Shown here in pieces: positions 1 to 9,152 of a stretch of 64,000 nucleotides of DNA. The DNA lies in NCBI RefSeq assembly GCF_000685395.1, contig NZ_AVSQ01000015.1, forward strand, positions 124,001-188,000, written 5' to 3'. Under the pieces are notes generated by a model. That model was not told the DNA's origin, ran no database searches, and saw only the letters and a program-made list of their open reading frames with translations. This stretch comes from Candidatus Nitrosotenuis chungbukensis. Lineage in GTDB: Archaea; Thermoproteota; Nitrososphaeria; Nitrososphaerales; Nitrosopumilaceae. The position numbers and the translations under genes are program-made. How positions within the stretch are numbered: the first letter of the stretch is position 1; each line of letters begins with the position of its first letter.

Positions 1-629
1 ACTAGGCCGAAGATGTTTCTTGTCTTGCCCTCTCTGACAAAGCCTAGGCCCTTTGCCGTTGTAACGAACGGTTCGCAGGCATACGTTTCTTTTACAGATA
101 GGGAAAATGAGCCAATTGACCAAATGTTTGGAATCGATTTTCCAGCATGAATGGTATACTGTTCAAGAGAGTGTCCGCTTAGGTTTGCAATTGGGATTAG
201 TCCGTTTTGTTTTACTGTCTTTTCAATCATCCTTCCGATGTCACTTGACCTTACCCCTTCCTTTACCATCGACATTGCGTTCTTCAGGGATTCCTCTGCA
301 GTTCTCACCAGCATGTCAAACTCTGAATCATAGGAGATGCTTACTGCAGTGTCTGCAATGTATCCGTTTATTTGCACACCCAGATCAATCTTGATGAGGT
401 CTGTGTCTGTTAGGACTTTGGGATCATTTGGCTCTGCGGTGTAATGTGCCGCAAGTTCGTTTAGACTTGTGTTTACTGGAAAAGCGCACTTGCCTCCGCG
501 GGATCTGATTTCGTTTTCTACTGACTCGCAGATTTCGTAGAGTGTCTTTCCTACCCAGTTTTTGGTCCTCGCAAACTCTCTTACCTCTGACGCTATTTTT
601 CCTGCCTTGATATAATCATCAATTTGCAA
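1..629 (-). CDS. map: Methionine aminopeptidase type II (map), C-terminal part cut by window edge
   Basis: This enzyme removes the initiator methionine from nascent proteins, using two metal ions. On the minus strand the frame reads QIDDYIKAGKIASEVREFA at the N-terminus. It then shows the pita-bread landmarks: LIKIDLGVQINGYIADTA supplies the metal-binding aspartates, NLSGHSLEQYTIH the first histidine, and ACEPFVTTAKG the glutamate. About 209 codons are visible; the rest lies beyond base 1. No ATG exists in frame. I chose TTG at 629 because a TTTTAAATAA box lies at 651-660, the right distance for a leaderless archaeal message. The family assignment is firm; the start is probable. Confidence 0.93.
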   Translation of the reverse strand, partial: MQIDDYIKAGKIASEVREFARTKNWVGKTLYEICESVENEIRSRGGKCAFPVNTSLNELAAHYTAEPNDPKVLTDTDLIKIDLGVQINGYIADTAVSISYDSEFDMLVRTAEESLKNAMSMVKEGVRSSDIGRMIEKTVKQNGLIPIANLSGHSLEQYTIHAGKSIPNIWSIGSFSLSVKETYACEPFVTTAKGLGFVREGKTRNIFGL

Positions 630-703
630 TGGCTGGACTGATTTTGCATATTATTTAAAATCATGTGAAGCTTAAATTGGGGAGAAAAAGCTGCACACAC
701 AGC

Positions 704-777
704 GGGATCGTGGTCTAGCTTGGTATGATTCGGGTTTTGGGTACCTGAGGTCGTCGGTTCAAATCCGGCCGATCCCA
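704..777 (+). tRNA. tRNA-Pro (anticodon TGG)
   Basis: The 7-bp acceptor stem GGGATCG/CGATCCC, the anticodon stem CGGGT/ACCTG around loop TTTGGGT (anticodon TGG), and the T-arm GTCGG-TTCAAAT-CCGGC can all be folded by eye. The discriminator base is A; CCA is not encoded. No intron is seen. A box cttaaatt at 671-678 lies about 26 bases upstream, and a T-rich stretch follows at 778-787. Confidence 0.95.
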
Positions 778-835
778 TTTTATTATTCCAGCATTAACAC
801 ATGATTTTTTAATCAACACGTCTCAGACAGCCTGA

Positions 836-1093
836 TTGGCTTACGATAAACGCGAACTGCTTCTGATTGTGGGTGTCATGTTCTTTATGATAGGACTGCT
901 TGGGGCTGGACTGCCGCTAATTTACTCTGTAATAATAGCAGTCGCAATTTATGTTGGAATCAAGGTATATGTGGGAAAACGAAAGCAATCCATTGCAACG
1001 CAACTGGGGCAGGGAATGTGTGCCGACTGTGGCTCAAAAATCGAAGGCGGCAAGTGTCCTAACTGTGATACAAACTGGCGTAATGATAACTGA
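836..1093 (+). CDS. Small membrane protein with two TM helices and a C-terminal zinc ribbon
   Basis: This is an 85-residue protein. Residues 8-43 are hydrophobic and give two closely spaced membrane segments. The tail carries CADCGSK and CPNCDTN, a CxxC-CxxC zinc ribbon that should face the cytoplasm. It starts at TTG, about 28 bases after the AT-rich stretch near 805-812. I do not recognise a named family; short membrane-plus-zinc-ribbon proteins are common in archaea. Function unknown. Confidence 0.7.
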   Translation: MAYDKRELLLIVGVMFFMIGLLGAGLPLIYSVIIAVAIYVGIKVYVGKRKQSIATQLGQGMCADCGSKIEGGKCPNCDTNWRNDN

Positions 1094-1226
1094 TACGCAC
1101 CATTTTTTAACCAAAATGACCATTCTAATACAGATGCATCTCACATTAACAACTAGCTCAACTTTTGCTCAAATAAGATCTAAAATGATAATAAAATGGA
1201 CAGAAAAAGTGTAGGTAAACAAAAAA

Positions 1227-4200
1227 ATGAAGACATTATCAATATTGGCAATATTTCTGATTTTCGCATTTTCAGGAATTGTATATGCGTACGCTCAAGA
1301 AACCTCAAACGTTGTAATCAACGAAGTTGATACAAACCCTCCAAACGATGATGCAAAAACCATCTCCGAATGGGTTGAACTGTACAACCCGACAGATCAA
1401 AATGTCGACATCGGGGGATGGAAAATCGCATCGACTACTGCAACAAAAAAGACACTAACAATCCCGGCCGGCTCTGTAATAAAACCTGGGCAGTTTCTAG
1501 TTTATTCTTATACGAACTTGTGGTTCGTTGATGTCTCAGAAAAAGTTCAGCTAAAGAACAAGTCTGGAGAAATAATTGATGAAACTCTGGTGATGACTGA
1601 TCAAAAAAATGACTTCTCATCATGGCAGAGAAAATATGACGGACTTGATACTAACACGTCAAACGATTGGATATTCAGAATGTCTTCTGTGGGATCCTCA
1701 AATGGATCTCCTGAAACAACATCTGCTGGTAATGGGGATGCGATAGTCTTTGTAAATGTCGACAAGCGCTCATATGTTTTTGACGAAACTGCAATCATAA
1801 CTGGGAATGTCTCAAAGCGCATATCCCAAGAAAAGCCGTTTTTTTCACAGCAACAGCTGATAATCACAATCGATGGACCGGGCAGCTTTCACAAAACTAT
1901 TACGATGTATCCTGATCTTAATCTTAAATTCAAAACCTCAATCAAACTGGACAAAGCTCTGGGAGTGACTGAAGGAACCTATGATGTTACAGTATCCTAT
2001 GGCGCTGGATCTAGCTCTGTACTGTTATCTGTCGGTGACGAAATAGCTGCAAATCCAAATGCCGATATTTCTGAGCTGTCGATAATGGCTGACAAATCTG
2101 CATACATTCCAGGTCAGACCGTATTACTTTCAGCGTCAACTACCAAAATATTCTCCTTTGAGGGGCTCAAACTATCTGTGTATGATCCAAAAGGAAACCA
2201 AATTTACGCTGGAAGTCTGTACCCAACCGAAGGAAAATTCTTAGCAAACGTGTTCATGACTACCGTAAACCCTGTCTTTGGAACATATCATGTCGTTGCA
2301 GACTATGGGACACAGCACTCTGAAACCTCGTTTGAGCTTCTGCAGACTGTGACAAGTACAGAACCAATCGTACTTGTAACTGACAAAAAATACTATGGGC
2401 TTGGAGAGCCTGTTGTCATATCTGGACGAAGCAGCAAGCATGTTGTGGCGCTGGACTTGGAGGTGTTGCAAACCGGTGCATCGTCTGGCAAAGAAACAAA
2501 GAATGCTTTCAAAATGACTGGACAAATATCACTTAAAGGCGATGACACGTTCGAATTCAAAATTTCCTCGCCTACTATGACCCTTGGCGATTACCGCGTG
2601 ACAGTTTCAAAAGAATTTGGCAAGTCTGTTGCATACTTTAACATTGTAGAGGATCCGACTGCATACTCTGAAACTGAAAATAAGAACTTTGTATCTACTG
2701 AACAGGCAACTTATGATATTGGAGATAAGCTAGTCATTGTGGGACACGTGATCCCAAAAACAAGAAGCAGCTATGAGGCAATTCCTGTCTATGTCACGAT
2801 ATCAACTGAAAATGGCAAACCGCTCACCTTTATCGGGCAAGGCAAAACCGCAGGAAAGCCAAGTACCGATCCGCAAATAAAGTCATACTCGTTTTCGGCA
2901 GTGCCTGACATAGCTGGCAATTACAAAATAGACGCGACTGTTACCAAATCCGTATTCTTACCTGGAAACTATGTCATAACTGCGACATACGATGGAAAAG
3001 AAACATCGACAATGTTTGCCGTGATAGATTCGCTTGACATAGGCAACAAAAAACTCATCGCCAAGACTGACAAGAGTGTCTACGGGCTGGGAGAAATAGT
3101 AAAACTTGATGGGTCGATTACAACCGGACAATCTTCGGTTCAAATCGTACTTACAAAACCCGGTGGCAAAACCGTGAGCGGGGGCAGCAAAGTTGAGAAC
3201 AACAGGTTCTCTTGGACTTGGCAAATCCCGCAAAAAGAGCTAGACCTTATCACTGATCCGAACTATAGGGGGGAGAGGCCGACTATTTTTGGGACATACA
3301 AGATTTCAGTAAAAACCCCGTCTGAAACGTTTGACGTGTTTTTCAAAGTATCAAAAGATCCTGAAAATGACACGCTGAGCATAATTCCACTCGAAGTAAC
3401 CACTGACAAGCCCGTGTATCGTGCCGGCGAGAAACTTGTCATAAGTGGAAGCGCGATAAAAAGACAACTGACTACCGGTAGTGAAGGCATCACCCTTGAC
3501 CGCGTAAACGTGAAGGTGAAGACATCTGCCAACAAGCTCATCTATAATTCCGAACTTTACTTTGACACTGGCGGAAACTTCAAGACCACATATGACCTCC
3601 CTCTTACGGTATTCAAAGACGGCACTTACAAAGTAACTGCAATATATCAAAGACTGATAATGCAGACAACATTTGAGGTGAAAAATAACACTCCGATAAA
3701 CACTGACGAAAAATTAACTCTCTCCCTGAACATCGATAAGGAAGAGTACTTGCCTGGCGACACGGTCCACATATCTGGAAGTCTCAATAAGGTGATATTT
3801 TTGGATCAACTAAACCTTGTAGTTTTACTTGAGGATGAAAATAAAATTAATTGTGGAACTTTGTACTGCGGATTGGGAGGAAAGCAAATCGACCTGTCCA
3901 AGTACTATGATTCGGGTGCGTACAAATATGATTACGTGATCCCACAATCTGCCTCTCTTGGCAACTATGTTGTAAAAGTAGATGCGCAGTTTGGCACCTT
4001 TACAAAAGCTTTCAAGGTGGTAGAAAAGAAAATCACACCAATAGAAACCCAACCTAAAAAAATATCAGAGAAGTTCAATAGGATAACTGATTTAAGCATC
4101 CAAATACCTCTGGTGGAAAAGACAATACAAGACCAAACTGTGTCTCCTAAGGTGCTCCAAGGATCACTTGTTGTCAAACGTGACGAGGTATCCAAAGTCA

Positions 4201-4490
4201 ACATACGTCTCTTAACCGAAGGTGGCCAATGTATCATAGGCCAGACATCTGACTGCCTTGTATCAAAATCAACTAGGACTTTGGATTCTGATTACAGTAT
4301 TGTACAAATTGACGGCACTGGCTTTAAAGTGCAGTATTCCGGACCTGGCCCAATATTGGAAAAATTCACAATTATGCCTGAATCTGATTTGAATACAATC
4401 CAAGATTCCGTTTGGACAGTAGACCTGGTAAAGGAACAAGACCAGTACTCCAAATTTTATTATACAATAACGTACGTTTCAGCACAATAG
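1227..4490 (+). CDS. Secreted 1087-residue lamin-tail-domain protein with seven Ig-like repeats
   Basis: The N-terminus is a signal peptide (MKTLSILAIFLIFAF, cleavage near YAYAQ). A lamin-tail domain follows (NVVINEVDTNP, EWVELYNPTDQ, IGGWKI; residues about 28-110). The rest is a chain of beta-sandwich modules, each opening with a DKxxYxxGexvxxxG signature near residues 173, 286, 384, 495, 613, 726 and 836. No C-terminal membrane anchor is visible, so it is either released or held non-covalently to the S-layer. The family is typical of thaumarchaeal exoproteins, with no assigned role. It stands alone, downstream of a T-run at about 1101-1107. Confidence 0.88.
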   Translation: MKTLSILAIFLIFAFSGIVYAYAQETSNVVINEVDTNPPNDDAKTISEWVELYNPTDQNVDIGGWKIASTTATKKTLTIPAGSVIKPGQFLVYSYTNLWFVDVSEKVQLKNKSGEIIDETLVMTDQKNDFSSWQRKYDGLDTNTSNDWIFRMSSVGSSNGSPETTSAGNGDAIVFVNVDKRSYVFDETAIITGNVSKRISQEKPFFSQQQLIITIDGPGSFHKTITMYPDLNLKFKTSIKLDKALGVTEGTYDVTVSYGAGSSSVLLSVGDEIAANPNADISELSIMADKSAYIPGQTVLLSASTTKIFSFEGLKLSVYDPKGNQIYAGSLYPTEGKFLANVFMTTVNPVFGTYHVVADYGTQHSETSFELLQTVTSTEPIVLVTDKKYYGLGEPVVISGRSSKHVVALDLEVLQTGASSGKETKNAFKMTGQISLKGDDTFEFKISSPTMTLGDYRVTVSKEFGKSVAYFNIVEDPTAYSETENKNFVSTEQATYDIGDKLVIVGHVIPKTRSSYEAIPVYVTISTENGKPLTFIGQGKTAGKPSTDPQIKSYSFSAVPDIAGNYKIDATVTKSVFLPGNYVITATYDGKETSTMFAVIDSLDIGNKKLIAKTDKSVYGLGEIVKLDGSITTGQSSVQIVLTKPGGKTVSGGSKVENNRFSWTWQIPQKELDLITDPNYRGERPTIFGTYKISVKTPSETFDVFFKVSKDPENDTLSIIPLEVTTDKPVYRAGEKLVISGSAIKRQLTTGSEGITLDRVNVKVKTSANKLIYNSELYFDTGGNFKTTYDLPLTVFKDGTYKVTAIYQRLIMQTTFEVKNNTPINTDEKLTLSLNIDKEEYLPGDTVHISGSLNKVIFLDQLNLVVLLEDENKINCGTLYCGLGGKQIDLSKYYDSGAYKYDYVIPQSASLGNYVVKVDAQFGTFTKAFKVVEKKITPIETQPKKISEKFNRITDLSIQIPLVEKTIQDQTVSPKVLQGSLVVKRDEVSKVNIRLLTEGGQCIIGQTSDCLVSKSTRTLDSDYSIVQIDGTGFKVQYSGPGPILEKFTIMPESDLNTIQDSVWTVDLVKEQDQYSKFYYTITYVSAQ

Positions 4491-4523
4491 AAAAATATTC
4501 GATAAAAACACCAACTCGTTGTA

Positions 4524-5027
4524 ATGAACATCCAAGTATTCATGCTAAAGCAAGATGACCCAAAAAAGTGCACTGCGGCAAAGCTGGTGAAATTTGGACT
4601 GGCAAGGGGGGTTTCAAAAACGCAAAGCAATACGATAATTTTGGACCCATTTGCACCAAAGACAATCCTCAGACAGGATGCCGCCATCGCAAAATCCATA
4701 ACTGGAATTGACTGTTCATGGAACTTGGCAGAAAGCGCTTTCACAAGAAGATTTTCTGGAATCCCACGCAAACTTCCGCCGTTATTTGCGGGAAACCCCG
4801 TTAACTACTCAAAACTAAACAAATTGACCACCGTCGAGGCGATTGCGGGGGCCGCTTTTATTCTGGGCTATGCGCAACTTGCAATTGACTTGCTTGACAA
4901 ATTCAATTGGGGTCACACGTTTTACGAACTAAATGAGGATTTGCTAAAAGACTACTCTGAGATCAAGTCGGAAAGAGAAATTGAGCCATTATTGGTTGAA
5001 TATGGGCTTGTTGATAAGAAATATTGA
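4524..5027 (+). CDS. tsr3: Tsr3-type rRNA aminocarboxypropyltransferase
   Basis: This is a 167-residue protein of the DUF367/Tsr3 family. In eukaryotes and archaea, Tsr3 transfers the aminocarboxypropyl group of S-adenosylmethionine to a modified uridine in small-subunit rRNA during ribosome maturation. Matching features are the N-terminal QDDPKKCTAAKL, the ILDPFAPKTI segment, DCSWN, RKLPPLFAGNPVNY and LTTVEAIAGAAFILG. The length is that of archaeal members. It begins 33 bases after the exoprotein stop and has no obvious operon partner. Confidence 0.88.
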   Translation: MNIQVFMLKQDDPKKCTAAKLVKFGLARGVSKTQSNTIILDPFAPKTILRQDAAIAKSITGIDCSWNLAESAFTRRFSGIPRKLPPLFAGNPVNYSKLNKLTTVEAIAGAAFILGYAQLAIDLLDKFNWGHTFYELNEDLLKDYSEIKSEREIEPLLVEYGLVDKKY

Positions 5028-5093
5028 CCGATTTACAAATATCTAGTTTAGCGTAAGGATTTATGCAAATCCCATTTTCAGACGGTAGGTAAC

Positions 5094-7445
5094 ATGGCTT
5101 CAGAAAGTTCAGACACTGGTTTTGCAAGAAATCTGACATTGCTGGATGTGGTAATGGTTGGAGTCGCGGCAATGATCGGTGGCGCAATATTTGTGCTTGT
5201 GGGACCTGGCATGGCAGAAGCGGGGCCTGCCCTTATGATTGCCTTTCTGATAAATGGCGTCATTACACTGTTTACCGCGCTGACCTATGCTGAACTAAGC
5301 TCAGTCTTGCCTGACACTGGTGGTGGATATCGCTGGGTACGAGAAGGCCTTCCGCGACCAAACTCGTTTCTAAGCGGGTGGATGTCGTGGTTTGCACATA
5401 CCATTGCCGGAAGTCTTTATGCTGTTGCATTTGCGGCGTTTTTTGCGCACCTGCTAACTACCACTAATTTGATTCAGCCCTCGCCATTATTTGAAAAGGG
5501 ACTAGCTGCACTTGCCATCGTGATTTTTACGTTTATCAATGTCAGGGGAACCTCCCCTACTAGCAAAGTTGGAAATGTCATCACAATTACCCAAATCACG
5601 ATAATTGGCGTGTTAATAGTTGCAGCACTTGTAGCAATGGTCTTTACAAATCCTTCTTGGCCTGATAACTTTACGAATTTCTTCCCAAAGGGAATGTCTG
5701 GACTTGTAATAGCGATGGGCTTGACGTTTATTGCGTTTGAAGGATATGAGGTAATTGCACAGACTGGAAACGAACTAAAAAATCCGAAAAAGAACATTCC
5801 TCGAGCAATACTGATTTCGCTCTGCGTAGTAATCGCAATTTACATTCTCTTTACCTTCTCTTTCATTGGGGGGCTGTCGTCTGAAACGTATGATCAGCCA
5901 TCATGGCAATTCATTGGAAGCCATGGCGAAATTGGAATCATTGAGGCTGCAAAAGACTTTCTGCCTTTTGGCGCGTTAATTGTTATTGCGGGAGGGTTGG
6001 TATCAACGCTTGCGGCCCTGAACGCAACTACCTATTCCTCAAGCCGAGTCTCATATGCCATGGGGACTCATTACAATCTGCCGCACCTTTTTGGCAGGAT
6101 ACACTCAAAATACAAAACTCCTGCAATCTCGACAATTGCCTCTGGTCTGATTATGTTGTTTATGGCAATAACCCTTGACCTTACAGAGATTGCTTTTGCC
6201 GCAAGTGTGATGTTCCTGTTTCTGTTTGCCCAAGTAAACTATGCTGCAATCACAATACGCAGACTGTATGGGAAAAAACTAGACTATAGCTTCAAAACTC
6301 CATTCTTCCCACTAATTCCTATACTTGGAGCCCTTTCTGCCGTGGGCCTTTCAGTGTATTTGTTATTTACCCAGCCCCAAAGCTGGGTAATTGCAATTAT
6401 CTGGATAGTGATTGGCTTTGCAATCTACAAGTTTTACACCTCAAAAAAAGAAATTGAACACTATGCGCCTTTGATCTATAATCAGGGGCCACAAGAAAGA
6501 AAAGGCTACCGAATTCTCGTAATTTATCATCCAAAGCACGTTGCAAATCTCTTCAAAATCGCAAGCGCGATAGCCCAAGAAAAGGAAGGAGAAATATCGT
6601 TTCTTAACGTTACCCACATTCCGGTTCACCTGCCGCTTGCAGTATCAAACAAATTTGCCGAATCTGAAATCGAGTCCTTTATCAGTCTCAAAAAATCAAT
6701 ACCGCAATCAATACGCCATAGGTATCTTGTGCGCATATCCCATGATGTTACGGAGGCCATTTTGGCAACCGTTGAGGAGCAAGGGATCAACATCGTGCTA
6801 GTAGATTTTGCGTTTCTGAGAAACAACCGAAAGCTACTGTCCCTGTCCACCTGTGATTTTGTCGGGGTGCGATTTGGGAAAAACTTTGAGGAAGATCTTG
6901 CAAATGTGGTGGTTTCGTATGACAAGTCAAGGCATTCTGATCTGGGCTTGAGAGTCGCAAACGCGATGTCGATTGCATATCATAGCAAAGTTAGGGTCGT
7001 GCGAGGTGTAGTCGAGTCGCCACAAACTGAACTTGAAATAATGAATAGAATAAACGAGATGATGTTTGATCTGGAAATGAAAAAAGTTCCATTTGAAAAA
7101 GTCTATCCTAAAACGAAGAATGTGTCAATTGGCTTGTTGGAAAACTTTGATAAAATAGAATCCGAAATTATCATACTTGGGGCTGGAAATCAAGCAGACC
7201 AAGCCTTTAGCCCAAAAACCCTTGAGATAGTAGACAAGTCTAAAAAATCACTATTCATTGTGCGAGACCATAGGTTCTCAGAATTTCACGCAAGAACATT
7301 TTGGAGAATCATGTCGTCACGATTAAAGGAAAATAGGCACGTCTACCGGTTCTATGTGGACTTAGTGCACATTGGGCACCGATTACAGTCAAGACACACC
7401 AAGGACAAGTACGACGAGGAATACTTTCACTCCAAGCTTAAGTAA
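5094..7445 (+). CDS. APC-superfamily amino-acid permease fused to a C-terminal USP-like region
   Basis: The first ~450 residues are an APC transporter: the N-terminal TLLDVVMVGVAAMIGGAIFV segment and about twelve hydrophobic helices, including GLTFIAFEGYEVIAQTGNE. The remaining ~330 residues are soluble. They look like two universal-stress-protein-like domains (RILVIYHPKHVANL; ANVVVSYDKSRHSDLGLRVAN; SEIIILGAGNQ). Permease-USP fusions are known in archaea and bacteria, where the soluble part is thought to bind nucleotide and tune transport. The substrate cannot be read from sequence. A TATA-like ATATCTAGTTTA at 5039-5050 supports a monocistronic transcript. Confidence 0.88.
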   Translation: MASESSDTGFARNLTLLDVVMVGVAAMIGGAIFVLVGPGMAEAGPALMIAFLINGVITLFTALTYAELSSVLPDTGGGYRWVREGLPRPNSFLSGWMSWFAHTIAGSLYAVAFAAFFAHLLTTTNLIQPSPLFEKGLAALAIVIFTFINVRGTSPTSKVGNVITITQITIIGVLIVAALVAMVFTNPSWPDNFTNFFPKGMSGLVIAMGLTFIAFEGYEVIAQTGNELKNPKKNIPRAILISLCVVIAIYILFTFSFIGGLSSETYDQPSWQFIGSHGEIGIIEAAKDFLPFGALIVIAGGLVSTLAALNATTYSSSRVSYAMGTHYNLPHLFGRIHSKYKTPAISTIASGLIMLFMAITLDLTEIAFAASVMFLFLFAQVNYAAITIRRLYGKKLDYSFKTPFFPLIPILGALSAVGLSVYLLFTQPQSWVIAIIWIVIGFAIYKFYTSKKEIEHYAPLIYNQGPQERKGYRILVIYHPKHVANLFKIASAIAQEKEGEISFLNVTHIPVHLPLAVSNKFAESEIESFISLKKSIPQSIRHRYLVRISHDVTEAILATVEEQGINIVLVDFAFLRNNRKLLSLSTCDFVGVRFGKNFEEDLANVVVSYDKSRHSDLGLRVANAMSIAYHSKVRVVRGVVESPQTELEIMNRINEMMFDLEMKKVPFEKVYPKTKNVSIGLLENFDKIESEIIILGAGNQADQAFSPKTLEIVDKSKKSLFIVRDHRFSEFHARTFWRIMSSRLKENRHVYRFYVDLVHIGHRLQSRHTKDKYDEEYFHSKLK

Positions 7446-7476
7446 TGTTCAAATTAAATTAAAACTGTATAATTTT

Positions 7477-7754
7477 GCGGGCTGGTGAACGAAACGCTGC
7501 GAAAGCAGAGGAAACTCCTCCCTCCATGCAGAAACATGATCTAGAGATAGATAGTCAGAAATGATTGGCAACGGAATAGAAACTATCCTACCTGGAGTAC
7601 CGTGATGGCAAAACCTGAGATTTCCAGTTAAAGGAATGAAAAATCTGCCCCATGTGGAGCAAAGCCAAACAGAACAAATAGGATCTGCACCTTGTTCAGG
7701 TAGGCTGCAAAGCGGAATATCGTGAAAACAGAAGGAGGGTTACGGCCAGCACGC
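7477..7754 (+). ncRNA. rnpB: RNase P RNA (archaeal)
   Basis: This is the catalytic RNA of tRNA 5' processing. The ends pair as helix P1 (GCGGGCTGG at 7477-7485 with CCAGCACGC at 7746-7754, one mismatch). Just inside lie the universal conserved blocks: GAGGAAACTCCTCCCTCC on the 5' side and ACAGAAGGAGGGTTA on the 3' side, which form P4. An AAATTAAATT box at 7451-7460 is 26 bases upstream, and a T6 run at 7757-7762 follows. The gene fills the whole gap between the permease and the next convergent gene. Confidence 0.88.
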
Positions 7755-7774
7755 AATTTTTTAGCTTGTAAAAA

Positions 7775-8509
7775 TTATCGCAGTCCTATCCTGATATTCG
7801 TCTTTAGAATCTCGGAGGTTCTTGACGGTGAGGTGGTGTCTGTAAATCTTAACTGTGCATCTGCACCGATTTTGAGGCGCTCTCCGTCTATCTCTTTTGG
7901 CATCTTTACTGTTACTATGAAGGTGTTTGTGTTCTTGCCTGTTTCTCTCAGTGATGTGGTCCTGGCCTCAAATGCCTCGTTGTTAAGAGTAGCTCTAATT
8001 CCGTTTTCTGTACGAAACTCTATCAGTTTTGTCGGTATACTATCGACATTTCTTGAGTCTAAATTAAAGTCCGGATCATAAATTCTCACTTGAAACGTTT
8101 GCCCTATTCTGATATTTTTTGCAGATGTGGAAAAATGCGTGTTGTGTTTTGCAACCGCAATTGATTTTGAAACAGTTGTTGGATTCCCAGAATAGTCTGA
8201 CTCGTCGCTGTATGTTATGACAAGCGTGTCTCCTTGTTGCAGCGGTCTGCCATTTATCGTACTTGGTATGTTGAGGCGACCGACAAAAATTCCAGAATCT
8301 TGGCTTGTTTCAGTTATGATTGATGGGCCCTGTATTGGGATGCCGTTTATCGTAAACTCTAACAGCCCAGATGTTGAAACCTGGTTAATTCCGCGGTGAC
8401 TGGTGTTTAGATCATCGTCATAAACGTAAAAACTCAAAATTCCGCCCGGATTCATGGCTGCGCCAGCTGGAAACGCAATTACAAGGGCAATTCCTAAGAG
8501 TGGCAGCAT
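7775..8509 (-). CDS. Secreted S-layer-like protein with two tandem repeats
   Basis: This 244-residue protein has a short signal peptide (MLPLLGIALVIAFPAGAA). Two copies of one domain follow. Each begins with an acidic YDDDLNT or YDPDFNL motif, contains an SGLLEFTING or TKLIEFRTENG strand, and ends QGDTLVITYSD or IGADAQLRFTD. The same domain style occurs in large thaumarchaeal S-layer proteins, which carry more copies. There is no membrane anchor. It lies 6 bases after cofC and so is probably co-transcribed with cofD-cofC, a curious pairing with no evident functional link. Confidence 0.8.
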   Translation of the reverse strand: MLPLLGIALVIAFPAGAAMNPGGILSFYVYDDDLNTSHRGINQVSTSGLLEFTINGIPIQGPSIITETSQDSGIFVGRLNIPSTINGRPLQQGDTLVITYSDESDYSGNPTTVSKSIAVAKHNTHFSTSAKNIRIGQTFQVRIYDPDFNLDSRNVDSIPTKLIEFRTENGIRATLNNEAFEARTTSLRETGKNTNTFIVTVKMPKEIDGERLKIGADAQLRFTDTTSPSRTSEILKTNIRIGLR

Positions 8510-8515
8510 TTTTTC

Positions 8516-9151
8516 TCATCCATTTAGTATGTCTTGAATACTTTTTCTCAGATCTGGCTTTTCAATATTGCGCATGATAAACTCCAAGTCTGACCTGTTG
8601 TCCACATCCCACATTATTCTGCTTATTAGAACAAACGACGTCGAAATCCTGCGGGACTTGCCAGTTGTTAGGTGTATTTTGTAGCTGTCCTCATCGTAAT
8701 GAGTCTCGATTACGTCTACCGGAGTTCTTACTAACGCATTTGTTCCGTCAAATTTCCTTGATGGTACTACGAGCAACGATGTTTTCATGGTTTGAAATTT
8801 TATCAGATTGGTAATGTCTTGTGGCTGCATGAGTGGAATATCTTGTGGAAATACAACCGATGCATCAAACCCGTTTTTTGCAAGATGCCTGTCTGCAAGG
8901 GAAACAGCATGGTTTACACCCATTTCACTGTCTTCGAAGATTTGAACCGCGCCAAATCTCTTGCCGATTTGAAATGCACTCTCGTCTTTTGACACCAAAA
9001 TGGACTTGGTTATTATCTTGGACTGTGATATTGATTCTAAAACCTGCTCTAGCATTATCTTGCACAACTGCGTAGTTTTTTCTTGTGATAACCCAAGTCT
9101 TGATTTGGCGTTTGAAAACGTCTTGACAGGAATTATTGCTGCTACTTGCAA
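8516..9151 (-). CDS. cofC: 2-phospho-L-lactate guanylyltransferase (CofC)
   Basis: CofC activates 2-phospholactate (or a related 3-carbon phosphate) with GTP, giving the substrate of CofD in coenzyme F420 synthesis. The 211-residue protein has the nucleotidyltransferase start AAIIPVKTFSNAKSRL, then VSKDESAF, and the metal-binding stretch VVFPQDIPLMQPQDI. The TTG start at 9151 is separated from the cofD stop by a single base, so the two are translationally linked. It follows cofD in the transcript. Confidence 0.93.
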   Translation of the reverse strand: MQVAAIIPVKTFSNAKSRLGLSQEKTTQLCKIMLEQVLESISQSKIITKSILVSKDESAFQIGKRFGAVQIFEDSEMGVNHAVSLADRHLAKNGFDASVVFPQDIPLMQPQDITNLIKFQTMKTSLLVVPSRKFDGTNALVRTPVDVIETHYDEDSYKIHLTTGKSRRISTSFVLISRIMWDVDNRSDLEFIMRNIEKPDLRKSIQDILNG

Positions 9152-9152
9152 T

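Noticed and set aside
593-778. Minus-strand ORF of 61 codons
   Set aside because: It runs through the tRNA-Pro gene and the out-of-frame start of map, so it is a shadow.
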